This document shows, one piece after another, positions 25,328-34,269 of a stretch of 64,000 nt of DNA. This DNA is from Alcaligenaceae bacterium (GTDB lineage Bacteria > Pseudomonadota > Gammaproteobacteria > Burkholderiales > Burkholderiaceae_B), in assembly GCA_947380655.1 (NCBI GenBank), contig CANCRX010000010.1, forward strand, positions 3,512 through 67,511, read 5' to 3'. The translations under genes were made by a program, and so were the position numbers. Positions within the stretch are counted from its first letter, which is position 1, and the number at the start of each line of letters is the position of its first letter. Below the pieces are notes generated by a model. The model had not been told where the DNA came from and did no database searches. It was given only the letters and a program-made list of their open reading frames with translations.

Positions 25328-25966
25328 ATGGATCAATCCGTGATTGATGCACTACAGCGATGGCCTAATGTACCTGCGGTGTATGGTTGGCTGTCTTTAT
25401 CAGCCAGAGGGGATTGGCGTCTGCATCCACTTGGCGATGCGCAACGCGGTGAATCAGGCGAGGGCATCAGCAATCCGCAAATAATCGGTTTTATGGGACG
25501 CAACTACGCGAGCGAACCCGACGGCAAATGGTATTTTCAGAATGGCCCACAGCGTGTCTACGTCAGACTCGATGCCGCACCCTATGTAGCGCATGTCGAG
25601 CCCACTGGTGCAAAACTTGTCACACACAACGGGCTCAGTATCGGGCAAGTGCTGGAGTGGCGGACAGATGAAATGGGCCAGTTGTATGCGCAAACCAATT
25701 TAGGCGGGGCGCGGATTGACGACCGGGATCTGATTGCCTTAGCCGAGATCCTTCAAACTCCGCAGGGTCTGAGCCTGCTCGAAGTGCTGGAGCTTAGCCA
25801 GCAACCAGCTGGCATTGCGACGCCCTCGCTATTTGACCCCACAGGTCATTACCCAGCTTTAAGCCAGCCGGTGCCTTGCCGTAGCGTTCTAAATAAAGAC
25901 ATCCCTCAACAGCTGGGCTTCATCAAGAATCCACATTCAGCGACAAGTCCTCAACAAGTGTCTTAA
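25328..25966 (+). CDS. Conserved hypothetical protein (betaproteobacterial DUF)
   Basis: I recognise this as a conserved uncharacterised family of Burkholderiales but cannot name its number with certainty. The 212-residue soluble protein starts MDQSVIDALQRWPNVPAVYGWL. It has the conserved core 'GFMGRNYASEPDGKWYFQNGPQRVYVRLDAAPY' and ends in a less conserved tail. There is no signal peptide or membrane helix. It lies between an MFS gene (12 bases) and a Nudix gene (11 bases), so it is probably co-transcribed with them. No function can be assigned from sequence alone. Confidence 0.75.
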   Translation: MDQSVIDALQRWPNVPAVYGWLSLSARGDWRLHPLGDAQRGESGEGISNPQIIGFMGRNYASEPDGKWYFQNGPQRVYVRLDAAPYVAHVEPTGAKLVTHNGLSIGQVLEWRTDEMGQLYAQTNLGGARIDDRDLIALAEILQTPQGLSLLEVLELSQQPAGIATPSLFDPTGHYPALSQPVPCRSVLNKDIPQQLGFIKNPHSATSPQQVS

Positions 25967-25977
25967 AATATGATCCT

Positions 25978-26559
25978 ATGAGCAAAGACGCCGAGTTCTA
26001 CTTCCCCGCCCCACGCCTGCAAAAATTTTGCAGCCAGTGCGCCACGCCCATCACGCGCCGTATTCCGCCGGGTGATAACCGCGAACGTGACCTGTGCGAA
26101 CACTGCGGCGCTGTGCACTATCAAAACCCTCGCCTAGTGGTCGGCACCATGCCTGTCTGGCAGGATAAAGTCCTGCTGTGTCTGCGCGCCATTGAGCCGC
26201 GTGCCAATTTCTGGACCTTGCCTGCTGGCTTCATGGAACTCGCCGAAACCCTCCCTGAGGGCGCTGCACGCGAAACCCAGGAAGAAGCCGGCGTAAAAAT
26301 AAAACTTGGCAGCCTCTATACCGTCATCGATATCCCACATGTTGATCAGGTGCACGTGTATTTCCTGGCTGAAGCACTGGGACCAGAGCTCGACCCAGGA
26401 CCTGAGACCCTTGAGGCACGCTGGTATGGCTTTGATGAAATCCCCTGGGACAACCTGGCGTTTAAATCTGTCCACACCACACTTAAACACTATCTCAGCG
26501 ATCGTGAATCGGGACAGTTTCCGACTCATCACTATTCGCTTGGCGGACCTAAACACTAA
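25978..26559 (+). CDS. Nudix hydrolase with N-terminal zinc ribbon
   Basis: The 193-residue protein has a zinc ribbon (CSQC near residues 18-21 and CEHC near 40-43) followed by a Nudix domain. The Nudix box '[23 protein letters not shown]' fits GX5EX7REUXEEXGU except that glutamine replaces one position. This arrangement resembles the NudC-type NADH pyrophosphatase but without its long N-terminal domain. It would hydrolyse a nucleoside diphosphate linked to another group; the substrate is not known. It lies 11 bases after the hypothetical gene and 14 bases before aat, apparently in one operon. Confidence 0.88.
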   Translation: MSKDAEFYFPAPRLQKFCSQCATPITRRIPPGDNRERDLCEHCGAVHYQNPRLVVGTMPVWQDKVLLCLRAIEPRANFWTLPAGFMELAETLPEGAARETQEEAGVKIKLGSLYTVIDIPHVDQVHVYFLAEALGPELDPGPETLEARWYGFDEIPWDNLAFKSVHTTLKHYLSDRESGQFPTHHYSLGGPKH

Positions 26560-26573
26560 TCAAAGAGGCGCGA

Positions 26574-27329
26574 GTGCCCTCATTGAAACTGGTCTGGCTT
26601 GAGCACGACACGCCATTTCCTGATCCTTGCGAAGCACTGACCCATCCACCCGGCCTGCTCGCTGCGGGTGCAGACCTCACCATAGAAAGATTACGTATGG
26701 CCTATAGTCAGGGGATTTTCCCCTGGTTTCAGGAAGGTGAACCCATCCTCTGGTGGTCGCCAGAGCCGCGAATGGTGCTCAAATGTGCAGAATTTCATCC
26801 CTCGCATTCATTACGCAAACGTTTGCGACAAATTGCGCGTAATCAGCAGCAAGGCAATTTTGAGGTGGTCGTCAAAGTCGACCACTCATTGCGAGGTGTC
26901 ATGCAAGGATGTGCCAGACGCGCGGTGGATGGCAGCCCGGAAACCTGGATTACACGCGACATGCAACTGGCCTATCAGGCCTGGCATCTGGCCGGGCAGG
27001 TCCACAGCATTGAAACCTGGGTACAGGGTGAACTCGTCGGCGGTCTGTACGGAGTCAGTATCGGGCAGATGTTTTATGGCGAATCCATGTTTAGTCACGC
27101 CACGGATGCCTCTAAAATCGCCCTCGCACACTTGGTGGGATTCTTACACAAGCAAGGGGTCAGCTGGATAGACTGTCAGATGCAGACTGAGCATCTGGGC
27201 AGGATGGGCGCAGCGCCTGTTTCGCGTCGCGTCTTTGTTGAGCATGTCAGGCGATGCTGTGCGCAGCCAGCGATTGATTGGGCGCCCGGCTGGTTAGATC
27301 AGTCGGGTATTTTGCACCCAGACGTGTAA
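26574..27329 (+). CDS. aat: Leucyl/phenylalanyl-tRNA-protein transferase
   Basis: This 251-residue enzyme transfers Leu or Phe from tRNA to proteins with N-terminal Arg or Lys, making N-degrons for ClpS/ClpAP. It shows the family blocks '[21 protein letters not shown]', '[26 protein letters not shown]' and '[21 protein letters not shown]'. It starts with GTG, supported by a GAGG site. It is followed by bpt, so both leucyl-transferases of the bacterial N-end rule are neighbours. The whole Nudix-aat-bpt group reads in one direction with short gaps. Confidence 0.96.
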   Translation: MPSLKLVWLEHDTPFPDPCEALTHPPGLLAAGADLTIERLRMAYSQGIFPWFQEGEPILWWSPEPRMVLKCAEFHPSHSLRKRLRQIARNQQQGNFEVVVKVDHSLRGVMQGCARRAVDGSPETWITRDMQLAYQAWHLAGQVHSIETWVQGELVGGLYGVSIGQMFYGESMFSHATDASKIALAHLVGFLHKQGVSWIDCQMQTEHLGRMGAAPVSRRVFVEHVRRCCAQPAIDWAPGWLDQSGILHPDV

Positions 27330-27377
27330 TATCCATGTCATGAATCCCACCCCCGTTAATGTGTGAAATGTTCGGGC

Positions 27378-28121
27378 ATGAGCAAACTCAAAGAACTCCC
27401 CTTCTCGACGCTGCAGTTTTATGCAACCGCACCCTATCCTTGCAGCTACCTGCCAGGCAGGGAGGCACGCTCGCAGGTCGCCGCGCCCGGGCACCTCATA
27501 CATGCCGACACATACTCCCACTTGGTGGACGAGGGATTCCGGCGCAGCGGCTTGTTTACTTACCGCCCTCATTGTGATGGCTGTCAGGCCTGCATACCGG
27601 TCCGCGTCGCGGCTGAACACTTTTCTCCTAATCGCACCCAATTGCGCAGTGTCAAACGCCATCAAAATTTGCGGCCCCTTGTAGCAGAACTGGCATGGTC
27701 TGAAGAACACTTCTCTCTCTATGCGCGCTATCAAACCATGCGCCATCCAGGGGGTGGTATGGACGAAGACAGTCGTGCGCAGTACAGTCAGTTTTTACTT
27801 GCCAGCCGTGTCAACACGCGTCTGGTTGAGTTTCGCGAGGAGGATGGCACCTTGCGAATGGTTTCGATTATTGACGTACTGGAGCAGGGGCTTTCCTCTG
27901 TCTACACTTTTTATGATCCCGATATCAAAGGCAGTTTGGGTACGTACGGGATCATGTGGCAAATCAATCAATGCCGACAGCTAAAATTACCCTGGCTCTA
28001 CTTAGGATACTGGATCGCGGACAGCCAGAAAATGGCGTATAAAGCCGGCTTTACCCCTTCCCAGTATCGGTGGGATGGACAATGGCGCGATACGCCTCCT
28101 GACGCCCCGGTTAGTATTTAA
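27378..28121 (+). CDS. bpt: Aspartate/glutamate leucyltransferase
   Basis: The 247-residue enzyme adds Leu to proteins with N-terminal Asp or Glu (and possibly oxidised Met or Cys). It has the cysteine cluster '[14 protein letters not shown]' and the acyltransferase core '[26 protein letters not shown]'. An upstream in-frame ATG at 27363 exists, but the family start [22 protein letters not shown] favours 27378. It follows aat by 48 bases and precedes pyrD by 80 bases. With Aat and ClpS it defines which N-termini are destroyed. No ClpS is visible in this window. Confidence 0.94.
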   Translation: MSKLKELPFSTLQFYATAPYPCSYLPGREARSQVAAPGHLIHADTYSHLVDEGFRRSGLFTYRPHCDGCQACIPVRVAAEHFSPNRTQLRSVKRHQNLRPLVAELAWSEEHFSLYARYQTMRHPGGGMDEDSRAQYSQFLLASRVNTRLVEFREEDGTLRMVSIIDVLEQGLSSVYTFYDPDIKGSLGTYGIMWQINQCRQLKLPWLYLGYWIADSQKMAYKAGFTPSQYRWDGQWRDTPPDAPVSI

Positions 28122-28201
28122 ACTCTAATCTGCATCTAAATAGTTCATGCGTTAAATAGTTAAAACCCCTCTTCCCGTTCAGATTTTTATAGCAGCAGAC
28201 A

Positions 28202-29251
28202 ATGTCCATTCTTTTTCAAGCCTACCCCCTCGCCCGTCATGCATTGTTTGCCATGGATGCTGAAGACGCGCATGAAGCCACACTGCATGCACTGCAAAAA
28301 GCTTACGACTGTTCACTGACACGTGGGTTGCTGCGTGACCGCGCATTGGCCCCCACACAGCTGATGGGTCTGTCGCTATTGAATCCTATCGGTCTTGCTG
28401 CAGGACTGGACAAAAATGGTGCGCATATCGATGCAATGGGTAATTTAGGCTTCGGGTTTATCGAGGTAGGGACCGTCACACCCCGCGCGCAACCAGGCAA
28501 CCCAAAACCAAGGATGTTTCGCATTCCCCAGGCGCAAGCCCTGATCAATCGGTTAGGATTTAATAATCTGGGGCTTGATACCTTTATTGAAAACGTCCAG
28601 CGCAGTGATTTCCGTAAACAAGGCGGTATTCTGGGCCTGAATATCGGCAAAAATGCCGACACGCCCATTGAGCGCGCAGCCGATGATTATCTGATTGGTC
28701 TGGATGGCGTTTATCCGCATGCAGACTACATTACGGTCAATATCTCCTCACCCAACACCAAAAATTTGCGCGCCTTACAAGGTGAACATGAACTCGACCA
28801 ACTGCTGTCACGACTCGCGACGCGTCGCGAAGCACTGGCTGATCAGCATGGCAAGCGTGTCCCGCTTGTTGTCAAAATTGCGCCTGATCTCTCCGAGCTT
28901 GAAATCGATACGATTGCCGAGGTCTTACCGCGTCACGGTATAGATGGTGTGATCGCAACTAATACCACGCTGGCACGCAACGCTGTGACAGGTATGAAAC
29001 ATGCCGAAGAAGCAGGCGGCCTGTCAGGTGCACCTCTGCATGCACGCTCTCTCGAAGTGATCGCACGTCTACGCAGCAAGCTCGGTTCGGAATTTGCGAT
29101 TATTGGTGTCGGCGGGATCATGAATGGTCAACACGCTTTAGAAAAAATCCAGGCGGGTGCGAATGCTGTTCAACTCTATACCGGCCTGATTTATCGCGGT
29201 CCGGCCTTGGTTGGAGAATGTGTCCGGGCGATCCGCAGCGCTTCACGCTAA
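28202..29251 (+). CDS. pyrD: Dihydroorotate dehydrogenase (quinone), class 2
   Basis: The 349-residue membrane-associated flavoenzyme oxidises dihydroorotate to orotate in pyrimidine synthesis and passes electrons to quinone. The N-terminal helix (1-30, '[21 protein letters not shown]') is the class 2 membrane anchor. The core has '[16 protein letters not shown]', '[13 protein letters not shown]' and '[29 protein letters not shown]' for FMN. It is followed by a strong bidirectional terminator and is the last gene of the plus-strand run. Confidence 0.96.
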   Translation: MSILFQAYPLARHALFAMDAEDAHEATLHALQKAYDCSLTRGLLRDRALAPTQLMGLSLLNPIGLAAGLDKNGAHIDAMGNLGFGFIEVGTVTPRAQPGNPKPRMFRIPQAQALINRLGFNNLGLDTFIENVQRSDFRKQGGILGLNIGKNADTPIERAADDYLIGLDGVYPHADYITVNISSPNTKNLRALQGEHELDQLLSRLATRREALADQHGKRVPLVVKIAPDLSELEIDTIAEVLPRHGIDGVIATNTTLARNAVTGMKHAEEAGGLSGAPLHARSLEVIARLRSKLGSEFAIIGVGGIMNGQHALEKIQAGANAVQLYTGLIYRGPALVGECVRAIRSASR

Positions 29252-29294
29252 CGAATCAATGATATTGCCACGATACGCAATCGGTCACGGCTAA

Positions 29295-29332
29295 AAAAAC
29301 AGAAAGGCCACCTAGGTGGCCTTTCTGTTTTT
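29295..29332. terminator. Bidirectional Rho-independent terminator
   Basis: The 18-base perfect arms AAAAACAGAAAGGCCACC (29295-29312) and GGTGGCCTTTCTGTTTTT (29315-29332) lie between pyrD (+) and the phasin gene (-). Both directions end in a U-tract. Confidence 0.95.
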
Positions 29333-29354
29333 ATACAACTTCTTTCTACACGCT

Positions 29355-29376
29355 ACAGACGGTCACGACCGTCTGT
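29355..29376. repeat. 10-bp perfect dyad downstream of the phasin gene
   Basis: ACAGACGGTC (29355-29364) and GACCGTCTGT (29367-29376) form a dyad with a 2-base centre, 18 bases beyond the phasin stop. It lacks a U-tract on either side, so it is more likely an RNA 3'-end structure or a protein site than a terminator. Confidence 0.6.
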
Positions 29377-29393
29377 TCACACAAACTTAACAA

Positions 29394-29969
29394 TTAAGCT
29401 GCGCGACGACCGCGAGTCGTTGACTTGACAACTTCAGCTGCATCGCCTGCTGCTTTGAACGATGCACTTGCAGCTGCAGACAGGTTTTTCTCAGCAACTT
29501 CAGCAGCTTGTTTAGCAGCTTTGGTCATTGAGTCGTAGGCGCTGGTTGCTTGAGCCAGTGATGACTTGAGCATCGCCACAGCGCTTTCCGAACCTGCTGG
29601 AGCATGTTTGGTGAACTGTTCGATGGCGTCGTTTACGTGTTTCTGACCTTCAGCCGCATGTGACTCGCCTAATTTTGACAGGTCGGCCTGGACAGATGAA
29701 ACGATGTCATAGACATGCTTGCTGTAAGCCATGACTTTGTCAGCGCCTGGCTGAACCAGTGTCTGTGACAAGGCAGCGGCTTCTTGAACGTCTTTGACGC
29801 TTGAAACTTTTTGTGAGGCTTGTGAAACTTCATCAAGCGTAGCCTTGATGACTTTGAGGTTCAGATCAACCAGTTTCTCAAAACCGGTGAATACGGTACC
29901 CTGGAATGCCACCAATGAATCAATGGCGGCTTTTTGGCTGTTTAAAACTTGCTGAGGAATCGCTGACAT
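29394..29969 (-). CDS. phaP: Phasin (polyhydroxyalkanoate granule protein)
   Basis: The 191-residue helical protein starts MSAIPQQVLNSQKAAIDSL. It contains the phasin_2 core 'FTGFEKLVDLNLKVIKATLDEVSQ' and a C-terminal tail of Ala/Lys-rich helix ending RGRRAA. Phasins coat PHB granules and are usually controlled by the granule-binding repressor PhaR. The promoter is clear: TTGACT and TACAAT 16 bases apart on the minus strand, with palindromes on both sides. A GGAG site precedes the ATG. The presence of phasin implies that the cell makes PHB, though pha synthesis genes are not in this window. Confidence 0.93.
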   Translation of the reverse strand: MSAIPQQVLNSQKAAIDSLVAFQGTVFTGFEKLVDLNLKVIKATLDEVSQASQKVSSVKDVQEAAALSQTLVQPGADKVMAYSKHVYDIVSSVQADLSKLGESHAAEGQKHVNDAIEQFTKHAPAGSESAVAMLKSSLAQATSAYDSMTKAAKQAAEVAEKNLSAAASASFKAAGDAAEVVKSTTRGRRAA

Positions 29970-30002
29970 GGTGTTCTCCGGGATTCAAATTAATAAATAA
30001 AA

Positions 30003-30018
30003 TTGTTGCACTGCACAA
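30003..30018. promoter_or_regulatory. Second palindromic operator candidate, over the phasin start point
   Basis: TTGTTGCACTGCACAA is an imperfect palindrome with the TGCA-type core, lying just after the -10 element on the minus strand. Together with 30056-30078 it brackets the phasin promoter, as expected for a repressor that blocks transcription. Confidence 0.5.
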
Positions 30019-30023
30019 GTTCT

Positions 30024-30051
30024 ATTGTAAATTCAAAAATACGGAAGTCAA
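30024..30051 (-). promoter_or_regulatory. Sigma70 promoter of the phasin gene
   Basis: On the minus strand TTGACT (30051-30046), a 16-base spacer, and TACAAT (30029-30024). Both hexamers match the consensus at 5 of 6 positions. The start point would be near 30017. Confidence 0.65.
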
Positions 30052-30055
30052 CAAC

Positions 30056-30078
30056 TTTTTGTTGCGTTGCAACAAAAA
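30056..30078. promoter_or_regulatory. Palindromic operator candidate upstream of the phasin -35
   Basis: TTTTTGTTGC (30056-30065) and GCAACAAAAA (30069-30078) are perfect inverted 10-base arms with a GTT spacer. The core TTGC-N3-GCAA resembles PhaR sites. A further GGCAA/TTGCC dyad lies beside it at 30079-30093. Confidence 0.6.
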
Positions 30079-30152
30079 GGCAACAAAATTGCCTCGACCG
30101 CTGGGCGTTTCTCTCCTAGACTGTCACTTGGAGAAAAAACGGTGCCATCCAA

Positions 30153-31169
30153 ATGAATAAAGAAAATTTAGTGTTCGGTCGTCTTAGCTCACTAATTATC
30201 AAATACGTCGGTTGCAGCTTGATGACAGTCAGCGCTTTGACGCTGGGAACCTTGACGCATGCTCAGACTGCAGAGTCATACCCAACAAAACCGATCAAGA
30301 TTGTTGTCGGCTTCGCGCCTGGTGGTGGCTCGGACTTTATCGCCCGGATCGTTGCACAAAAATTAACCCAACAACTTGGCCAGACCGTTTTCGTAGAAAA
30401 CCGTCCAGGCGCCGGCGGTAATCTCGGAGCCGAGATCGCCCTGAAAGCACCAGGTGATGGCTACACCCTTTTCCTTGCGGCCACCAGTTACACCGTCAAC
30501 GCAAACCTGTACAAATTGCCATTTGACCCAATCAAAGACATTACCGCGATCGCCCGGCTGGCAAGCGGACCCTTTATTGTTGCAACAAACCCGAATTTGT
30601 CTATTCCTAATCTGAAAGCGCTTGTCGATCTGGCTAAAAAAGAGCCCGGAAAACTCAGCTATGCTTCAGCCGGCAACGGCAGCATTACCCACGTTGCGAC
30701 GGAGTATTTTCTGTCAACCGCAGGCATCGATGTACTCCATGTGCCCTACAAAGGCACCTCGCCGGCACTGACTGATACGATTTCAGGACAGGTACAGTTT
30801 ATTTTCGGAACGGTCGCCTCCACCATGCCGCACGTTCAATCAGGTAAGCTGACTGCGCTCGCGGTCACTACCGCACAACGTCTGGCTGCATTACCTAACG
30901 TGCCGACCGTGATGGAGTCGGGTTATCCTGATTTTGACGTGTCCGTCTGGCACGGACTGATCGGCCCCAAAGGGATTCCTGCCGATATCGTCCTCAAAAT
31001 CAATCAAGCGGTGCGTACAGCCCTCAATGATCCTTTGATGGCCCAACAACTTGCCTCAGACGGTCTGACAGCAAGCACTGACACACCCGAGGAATTTGCA
31101 ACACTGATTGCTCAGGAGGTCGCGCGTTGGGGGGCATTAGTCAAAGCACGCGGCATTACGCTTAAATAA
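30153..31169 (+). CDS. Bug-type (tripartite tricarboxylate) periplasmic solute receptor
   Basis: The 338-residue exported protein has a signal segment (about 10-38, ending THAQ-TAES). It carries the Bug family blocks 'YPTKPIKIVVGFAPGGGSDFIARIVAQKL', 'VENRPGAGGNLGAEIALKAPGDGYTL', 'HVPYKGTSPALTD' and 'SVWHGLIGPKGIP'. Bug proteins bind carboxylates or other small metabolites for TctAB permeases, but most in Burkholderiales have no adjacent permease, as here. It is divergent from phasin and ends 42 bases before the convergent IclR regulator, which might control it. The ligand is unknown. No strong ribosome site precedes the ATG. Confidence 0.9.
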   Translation: MNKENLVFGRLSSLIIKYVGCSLMTVSALTLGTLTHAQTAESYPTKPIKIVVGFAPGGGSDFIARIVAQKLTQQLGQTVFVENRPGAGGNLGAEIALKAPGDGYTLFLAATSYTVNANLYKLPFDPIKDITAIARLASGPFIVATNPNLSIPNLKALVDLAKKEPGKLSYASAGNGSITHVATEYFLSTAGIDVLHVPYKGTSPALTDTISGQVQFIFGTVASTMPHVQSGKLTALAVTTAQRLAALPNVPTVMESGYPDFDVSVWHGLIGPKGIPADIVLKINQAVRTALNDPLMAQQLASDGLTASTDTPEEFATLIAQEVARWGALVKARGITLK

Positions 31170-31211
31170 GCGCTGGAATCCGCGCCTCAAGCACTCCAGC
31201 TTTTATTGCAC

Positions 31212-32039
31212 TCAGGCGTGTCTATCGGTCGGATTGTGCTCATAACCGAGCGCCTCAGAAATACGGCTTGCTGTGGCGACTAACTGTGCGATCCAGGAGT
31301 CCTGCATTCTGCCTGAAGGCGCTGAGATCGATAAGCCTGCCACCAATTTGCCGGTATCGTCGTAGATACCGGCTGCAATACAACGCACGCCCATTTCCAG
31401 CTCTTCATTATCTCGCGCATAGCCAAGCTCTCTGACATGCGCAAGCTCTTGCTCGAGTTTGTCCAATTCGGTAATGCTATTGCGTGTGGTGCCGACCAAA
31501 CCGGTACGTGTCGCATAGGTACGCACTTGACGGGGATCGGCTGCGGATAAAAAAAGTTTTCCATTCGAGGTCAAATGCAATGGCGCGCGCCCACCAATTG
31601 CACGTACAACCTGCATGCCAGAGCGCTCACTCCAGGCTCGGTCGATATATACAATTTCATCACCCTGCTGCACCGACAAATTCACCGTCTGTCCGGTCAA
31701 CTGATGCAGAGCTCGCATAGCATCGATCGCTGCTTCGCGAACATTCAGACGACCTTTTACGAGTGAGCCAAGTTCAAGCAGCCGCATCCCCAGTTGGTAC
31801 AAGCCGTTATCCACACGCTCTACATAGCGCGCGAGAACAAGATCATTGAGAATGCGATGCGTAGTAGAAGGATGTAGGCCTGTTGTGATGGACAATTCCT
31901 TGAGCGTAACAGGGTCAGGCTGCGCCGCTAGCGCATCAAGCAAACAGGTAGCACGCTCCAAAACCTGAATCGCCATACCGGAGTCGCGAGGCGTGATTGA
32001 CTCCGGGGCATAAGGCCTTGAACGCAGAGGCTGCGACAT
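31212..32039 (-). CDS. IclR family transcriptional regulator
   Basis: This 275-residue regulator has an N-terminal winged helix-turn-helix at about 22-85 ('VLERATCLLDALAAQ', 'TLKELSITTGLHPSTTHRILNDLVLA') and a C-terminal IclR ligand domain ('LNVREAAIDAMRALHQLTGQTVNLSVQ', 'GYARDNEELEMGVRCIAAGIYD'). IclR proteins control catabolic genes for aromatic or small acids. It lies four bases after the MoCF protein gene and is probably co-transcribed with it. It converges with a Bug receptor, which is a candidate target, but no operator could be identified. Confidence 0.92.
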   Translation of the reverse strand: MSQPLRSRPYAPESITPRDSGMAIQVLERATCLLDALAAQPDPVTLKELSITTGLHPSTTHRILNDLVLARYVERVDNGLYQLGMRLLELGSLVKGRLNVREAAIDAMRALHQLTGQTVNLSVQQGDEIVYIDRAWSERSGMQVVRAIGGRAPLHLTSNGKLFLSAADPRQVRTYATRTGLVGTTRNSITELDKLEQELAHVRELGYARDNEELEMGVRCIAAGIYDDTGKLVAGLSISAPSGRMQDSWIAQLVATASRISEALGYEHNPTDRHA

Positions 32040-32043
32040 GGAA

Positions 32044-32859
32044 TTATTTTGCTGCGGGAGGATCGTAACGAGCCCCCAGACGCTCTGCTTCCGCTCGCAG
32101 AAAAGCGAGTGCTTGGGCAGCGATTTCAGGCTCTCCTTTTACACCCAGTTCAATATGAGGCGAGGCACCATTTTCACCAACAGACGGCAAACTGAACGCA
32201 CGCACGCCTGGCCATTTTTGCTCGAGTGTCTCGAGAGCAGGCGTAATACGCGACTCTGGCATACCGTAAACAATGAAAGAATGTTCAGCGAGCTGGTTCT
32301 TATGATGCAAATGCGCATAGCGTGTATCAAGCATCCACTCGAGCATCGGCCATGCCATCACAGGAAAGCCCGGCACAAAGGTGTGATTCCGGATAAAGAA
32401 GCCCGGGATCCGGTTAAAGGGATTCGGCACAATTTCAGAACCCGCCGGAAACATGCCCATTTGCAGACGCTGTTGATTTTCGGGGGCGCTCATATCCGCA
32501 GTACCCTGACCTTTTTCGGCATTTTCAACACAGCGCAATCTGATCTGTTCTGCGGCCTCGGGATGAAGTGCCAGAGGCAAGCCCAGTGCAGCGCCCGCAG
32601 CCTGTCGCGTATGATCGTCAGGCGTGGCGCCAATACCGCCGCAGGACAACACCACATCTCCACTGGCAAAACTGCGCTTGAGGGCCGCTGTCAACAACTC
32701 ACGGTCATCCGACAAAATTTCTACCCACGACAACTGTAGACCGCGCGCGCTCAGCAACTCAACCACTTTGGAAAAGTGTTTGTCCTGACGACGACCAGAT
32801 AAAATCTCATCACCAACAATGATCAGACCGATTCGGGAGTTGTTATGAGCTGCAGACAT
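32044..32859 (-). CDS. Molybdopterin-binding (MoCF/CinA N-terminal) domain protein
   Basis: The 271-residue protein has the MoCF_biosynth fold. The N-terminus is 'RIGLIIVGDEILSGRRQDKHFSKVVELLSARGLQL', and the binding loop is 'VVLSCGGIGATPDDHTRQAAGAALG'. The C-terminal part is shared with CinA-like proteins. In MoeA and MogA this domain handles molybdopterin; in CinA it is linked to pyridine-nucleotide recycling. Only the N-terminal domain of CinA is present, so the deamidase half is missing. The exact role here is unknown. It is followed by the IclR gene four bases later. Confidence 0.8.
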   Translation of the reverse strand: MSAAHNNSRIGLIIVGDEILSGRRQDKHFSKVVELLSARGLQLSWVEILSDDRELLTAALKRSFASGDVVLSCGGIGATPDDHTRQAAGAALGLPLALHPEAAEQIRLRCVENAEKGQGTADMSAPENQQRLQMGMFPAGSEIVPNPFNRIPGFFIRNHTFVPGFPVMAWPMLEWMLDTRYAHLHHKNQLAEHSFIVYGMPESRITPALETLEQKWPGVRAFSLPSVGENGASPHIELGVKGEPEIAAQALAFLRAEAERLGARYDPPAAK

Positions 32860-32955
32860 CAGTTTTCCAGAAAATAAAGGTCATAAAAAATAAAACTCGA
32901 ATACGATATTTCAGCACAAATGACCCCTATGCGGTCAGCTGAAAGACAAACAGCG

Positions 32956-33768
32956 TCAAATATCGACTGTTTTTTCAGTGCGTAAGCGTCTCAATGCCTC
33001 CAGACCAAAGTGGGTATAGACCAAACCAGAAAAGACAGGCAAAAATACCCAGGCAGGTGGGACCAGATTGATCAATGCGCAAATCAGACCGATCGTCCAG
33101 AACCCGACATTGTGACGGGCAATCAGTAAACGCCTTTCCTCGCTGCTAGCGTGTTCGACGATTGCATCAATACGCATCATCCGGGAGAAAGCAAAGGTCC
33201 ACCAGAAAATAGAGACTAGCAAACCGAGCGGCGGAACCAACCAAAAAGGCAAAGTCACGAGCCAGCCCAACGCAAACAAGATACTGACCCAAATCGCATT
33301 CCACAGGCTCACAATAAAGGCCTGCTGCCCCTGAAGTTTTAGCTCTTTATAGTCTCGTGAGGACAAGTGGGCAATCACCATCGGCATCACGCAGACAGCC
33401 GCTACAGCCAGTCCGAGAATCCCGGAAAGCGGTAAAAGAATAGTGACCGCTGTGATGGGAACAATAAATGACTGCACCGACATCAGTGAGAACAGCCCCA
33501 TCGAGAGCATCCACTGATTCGCTTGAATAATGGTTGAGGACTCGCTGATCTGCTGGTCTAGCCAACTTGTCAGCGGGCCGAGAGCCATCACAAGCAACAA
33601 AATTGCACCGCCCAGCATGATCAGAAATGGTAAGAGCAGCGCGAACAGCATCCGTGGGTGCAGCTGCGAGCGCAGGGCGCGACCAAAAGCCTGTGCAACG
33701 CCGCTCAACCCATAGGAATCAATCACCTCAGGGTGGGCAGACGGATCAGGTGAAAGTTTTTGAATCAT
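32956..33768 (-). CDS. EI24 domain membrane protein (CysZ-like)
   Basis: The 270-residue inner-membrane protein has several hydrophobic helices between about 35 and 240 and the EI24 layout: 'GVAQAFGRALRSQLHPRMLFALLLPFLIM' at the N-terminus, then 'LPFWLVPPLGLLVSIFWWTFAFSRMM'. CysZ of this family is a sulfate transporter in E. coli, but many EI24 proteins have no proven function. It is transcribed away from a thioredoxin-like gene, with which it shares a 73-base gap, and toward the MoCF gene. It is a standalone gene as far as can be seen. Confidence 0.82.
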   Translation of the reverse strand: MIQKLSPDPSAHPEVIDSYGLSGVAQAFGRALRSQLHPRMLFALLLPFLIMLGGAILLLVMALGPLTSWLDQQISESSTIIQANQWMLSMGLFSLMSVQSFIVPITAVTILLPLSGILGLAVAAVCVMPMVIAHLSSRDYKELKLQGQQAFIVSLWNAIWVSILFALGWLVTLPFWLVPPLGLLVSIFWWTFAFSRMMRIDAIVEHASSEERRLLIARHNVGFWTIGLICALINLVPPAWVFLPVFSGLVYTHFGLEALRRLRTEKTVDI

Positions 33769-33841
33769 CGGAGAACTTTACTCAAGTATTGAGGCAGTGA
33801 AAGAAGCTATCATAAACAAACCTGATTACGCATGACCAGAC

Positions 33842-34219
33842 ATGACAACTCACCTACCCGGCTCAACCGCGCTGGCAGAACGCCTGAACGAAACCGACCC
33901 CGTTGTGGTGTTGTGCTTTTGCGCGGCGTGGTGCGATACCTGTAAAGAATATCAGCCTAAGTTTGAAAAGCTAAGCCTGCAGCATCCCGAGGCAAATTTC
34001 GTCTGGATCGATATTGAGGATCATCCCTTACTACTAGGCGATGAGGATGTTGAAAATTTCCCGACTATCGCGATCCTGCACGGCGAAGAGGTCAGATTCA
34101 TGGGGACCATATTGCCCCACATCGAACATCTGGATCGCTTGATTCAGGCAATGCAGGCACCAGGCAAACCGCAGGAAACCAATTTGCCTGAAGATCTCCT
34201 CACTCTGCTGAAAAACTGA
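33842..34219 (+). CDS. Thioredoxin-like protein with CDTC active site
   Basis: The 125-residue cytoplasmic protein has the thioredoxin fold with 'VVLCFCAAWCDTCKEYQPKFEKLS'. The active site is WCDTC (C31, C34) instead of the usual WCGPC, and the cis-proline lies in 'VENFPTIAIL'. There is no signal peptide. The changed dipeptide between the cysteines should alter redox potential and partners. The gene stands alone, divergent from the EI24 gene and convergent with the helicase. It probably reduces or binds particular proteins. Confidence 0.88.
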   Translation: MTTHLPGSTALAERLNETDPVVVLCFCAAWCDTCKEYQPKFEKLSLQHPEANFVWIDIEDHPLLLGDEDVENFPTIAILHGEEVRFMGTILPHIEHLDRLIQAMQAPGKPQETNLPEDLLTLLKN

Positions 34220-34269
34220 CAGCCCTAATCAAGCGGTACGCCTTGAACTGACTACTCAAGCGCTACCAG

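Noticed and set aside
32038..32739. Plus-strand open frame of 233 codons
   Set aside because: It lies wholly opposite the MoCF protein gene, has no ribosome site or family pattern, and has shadow-like composition.
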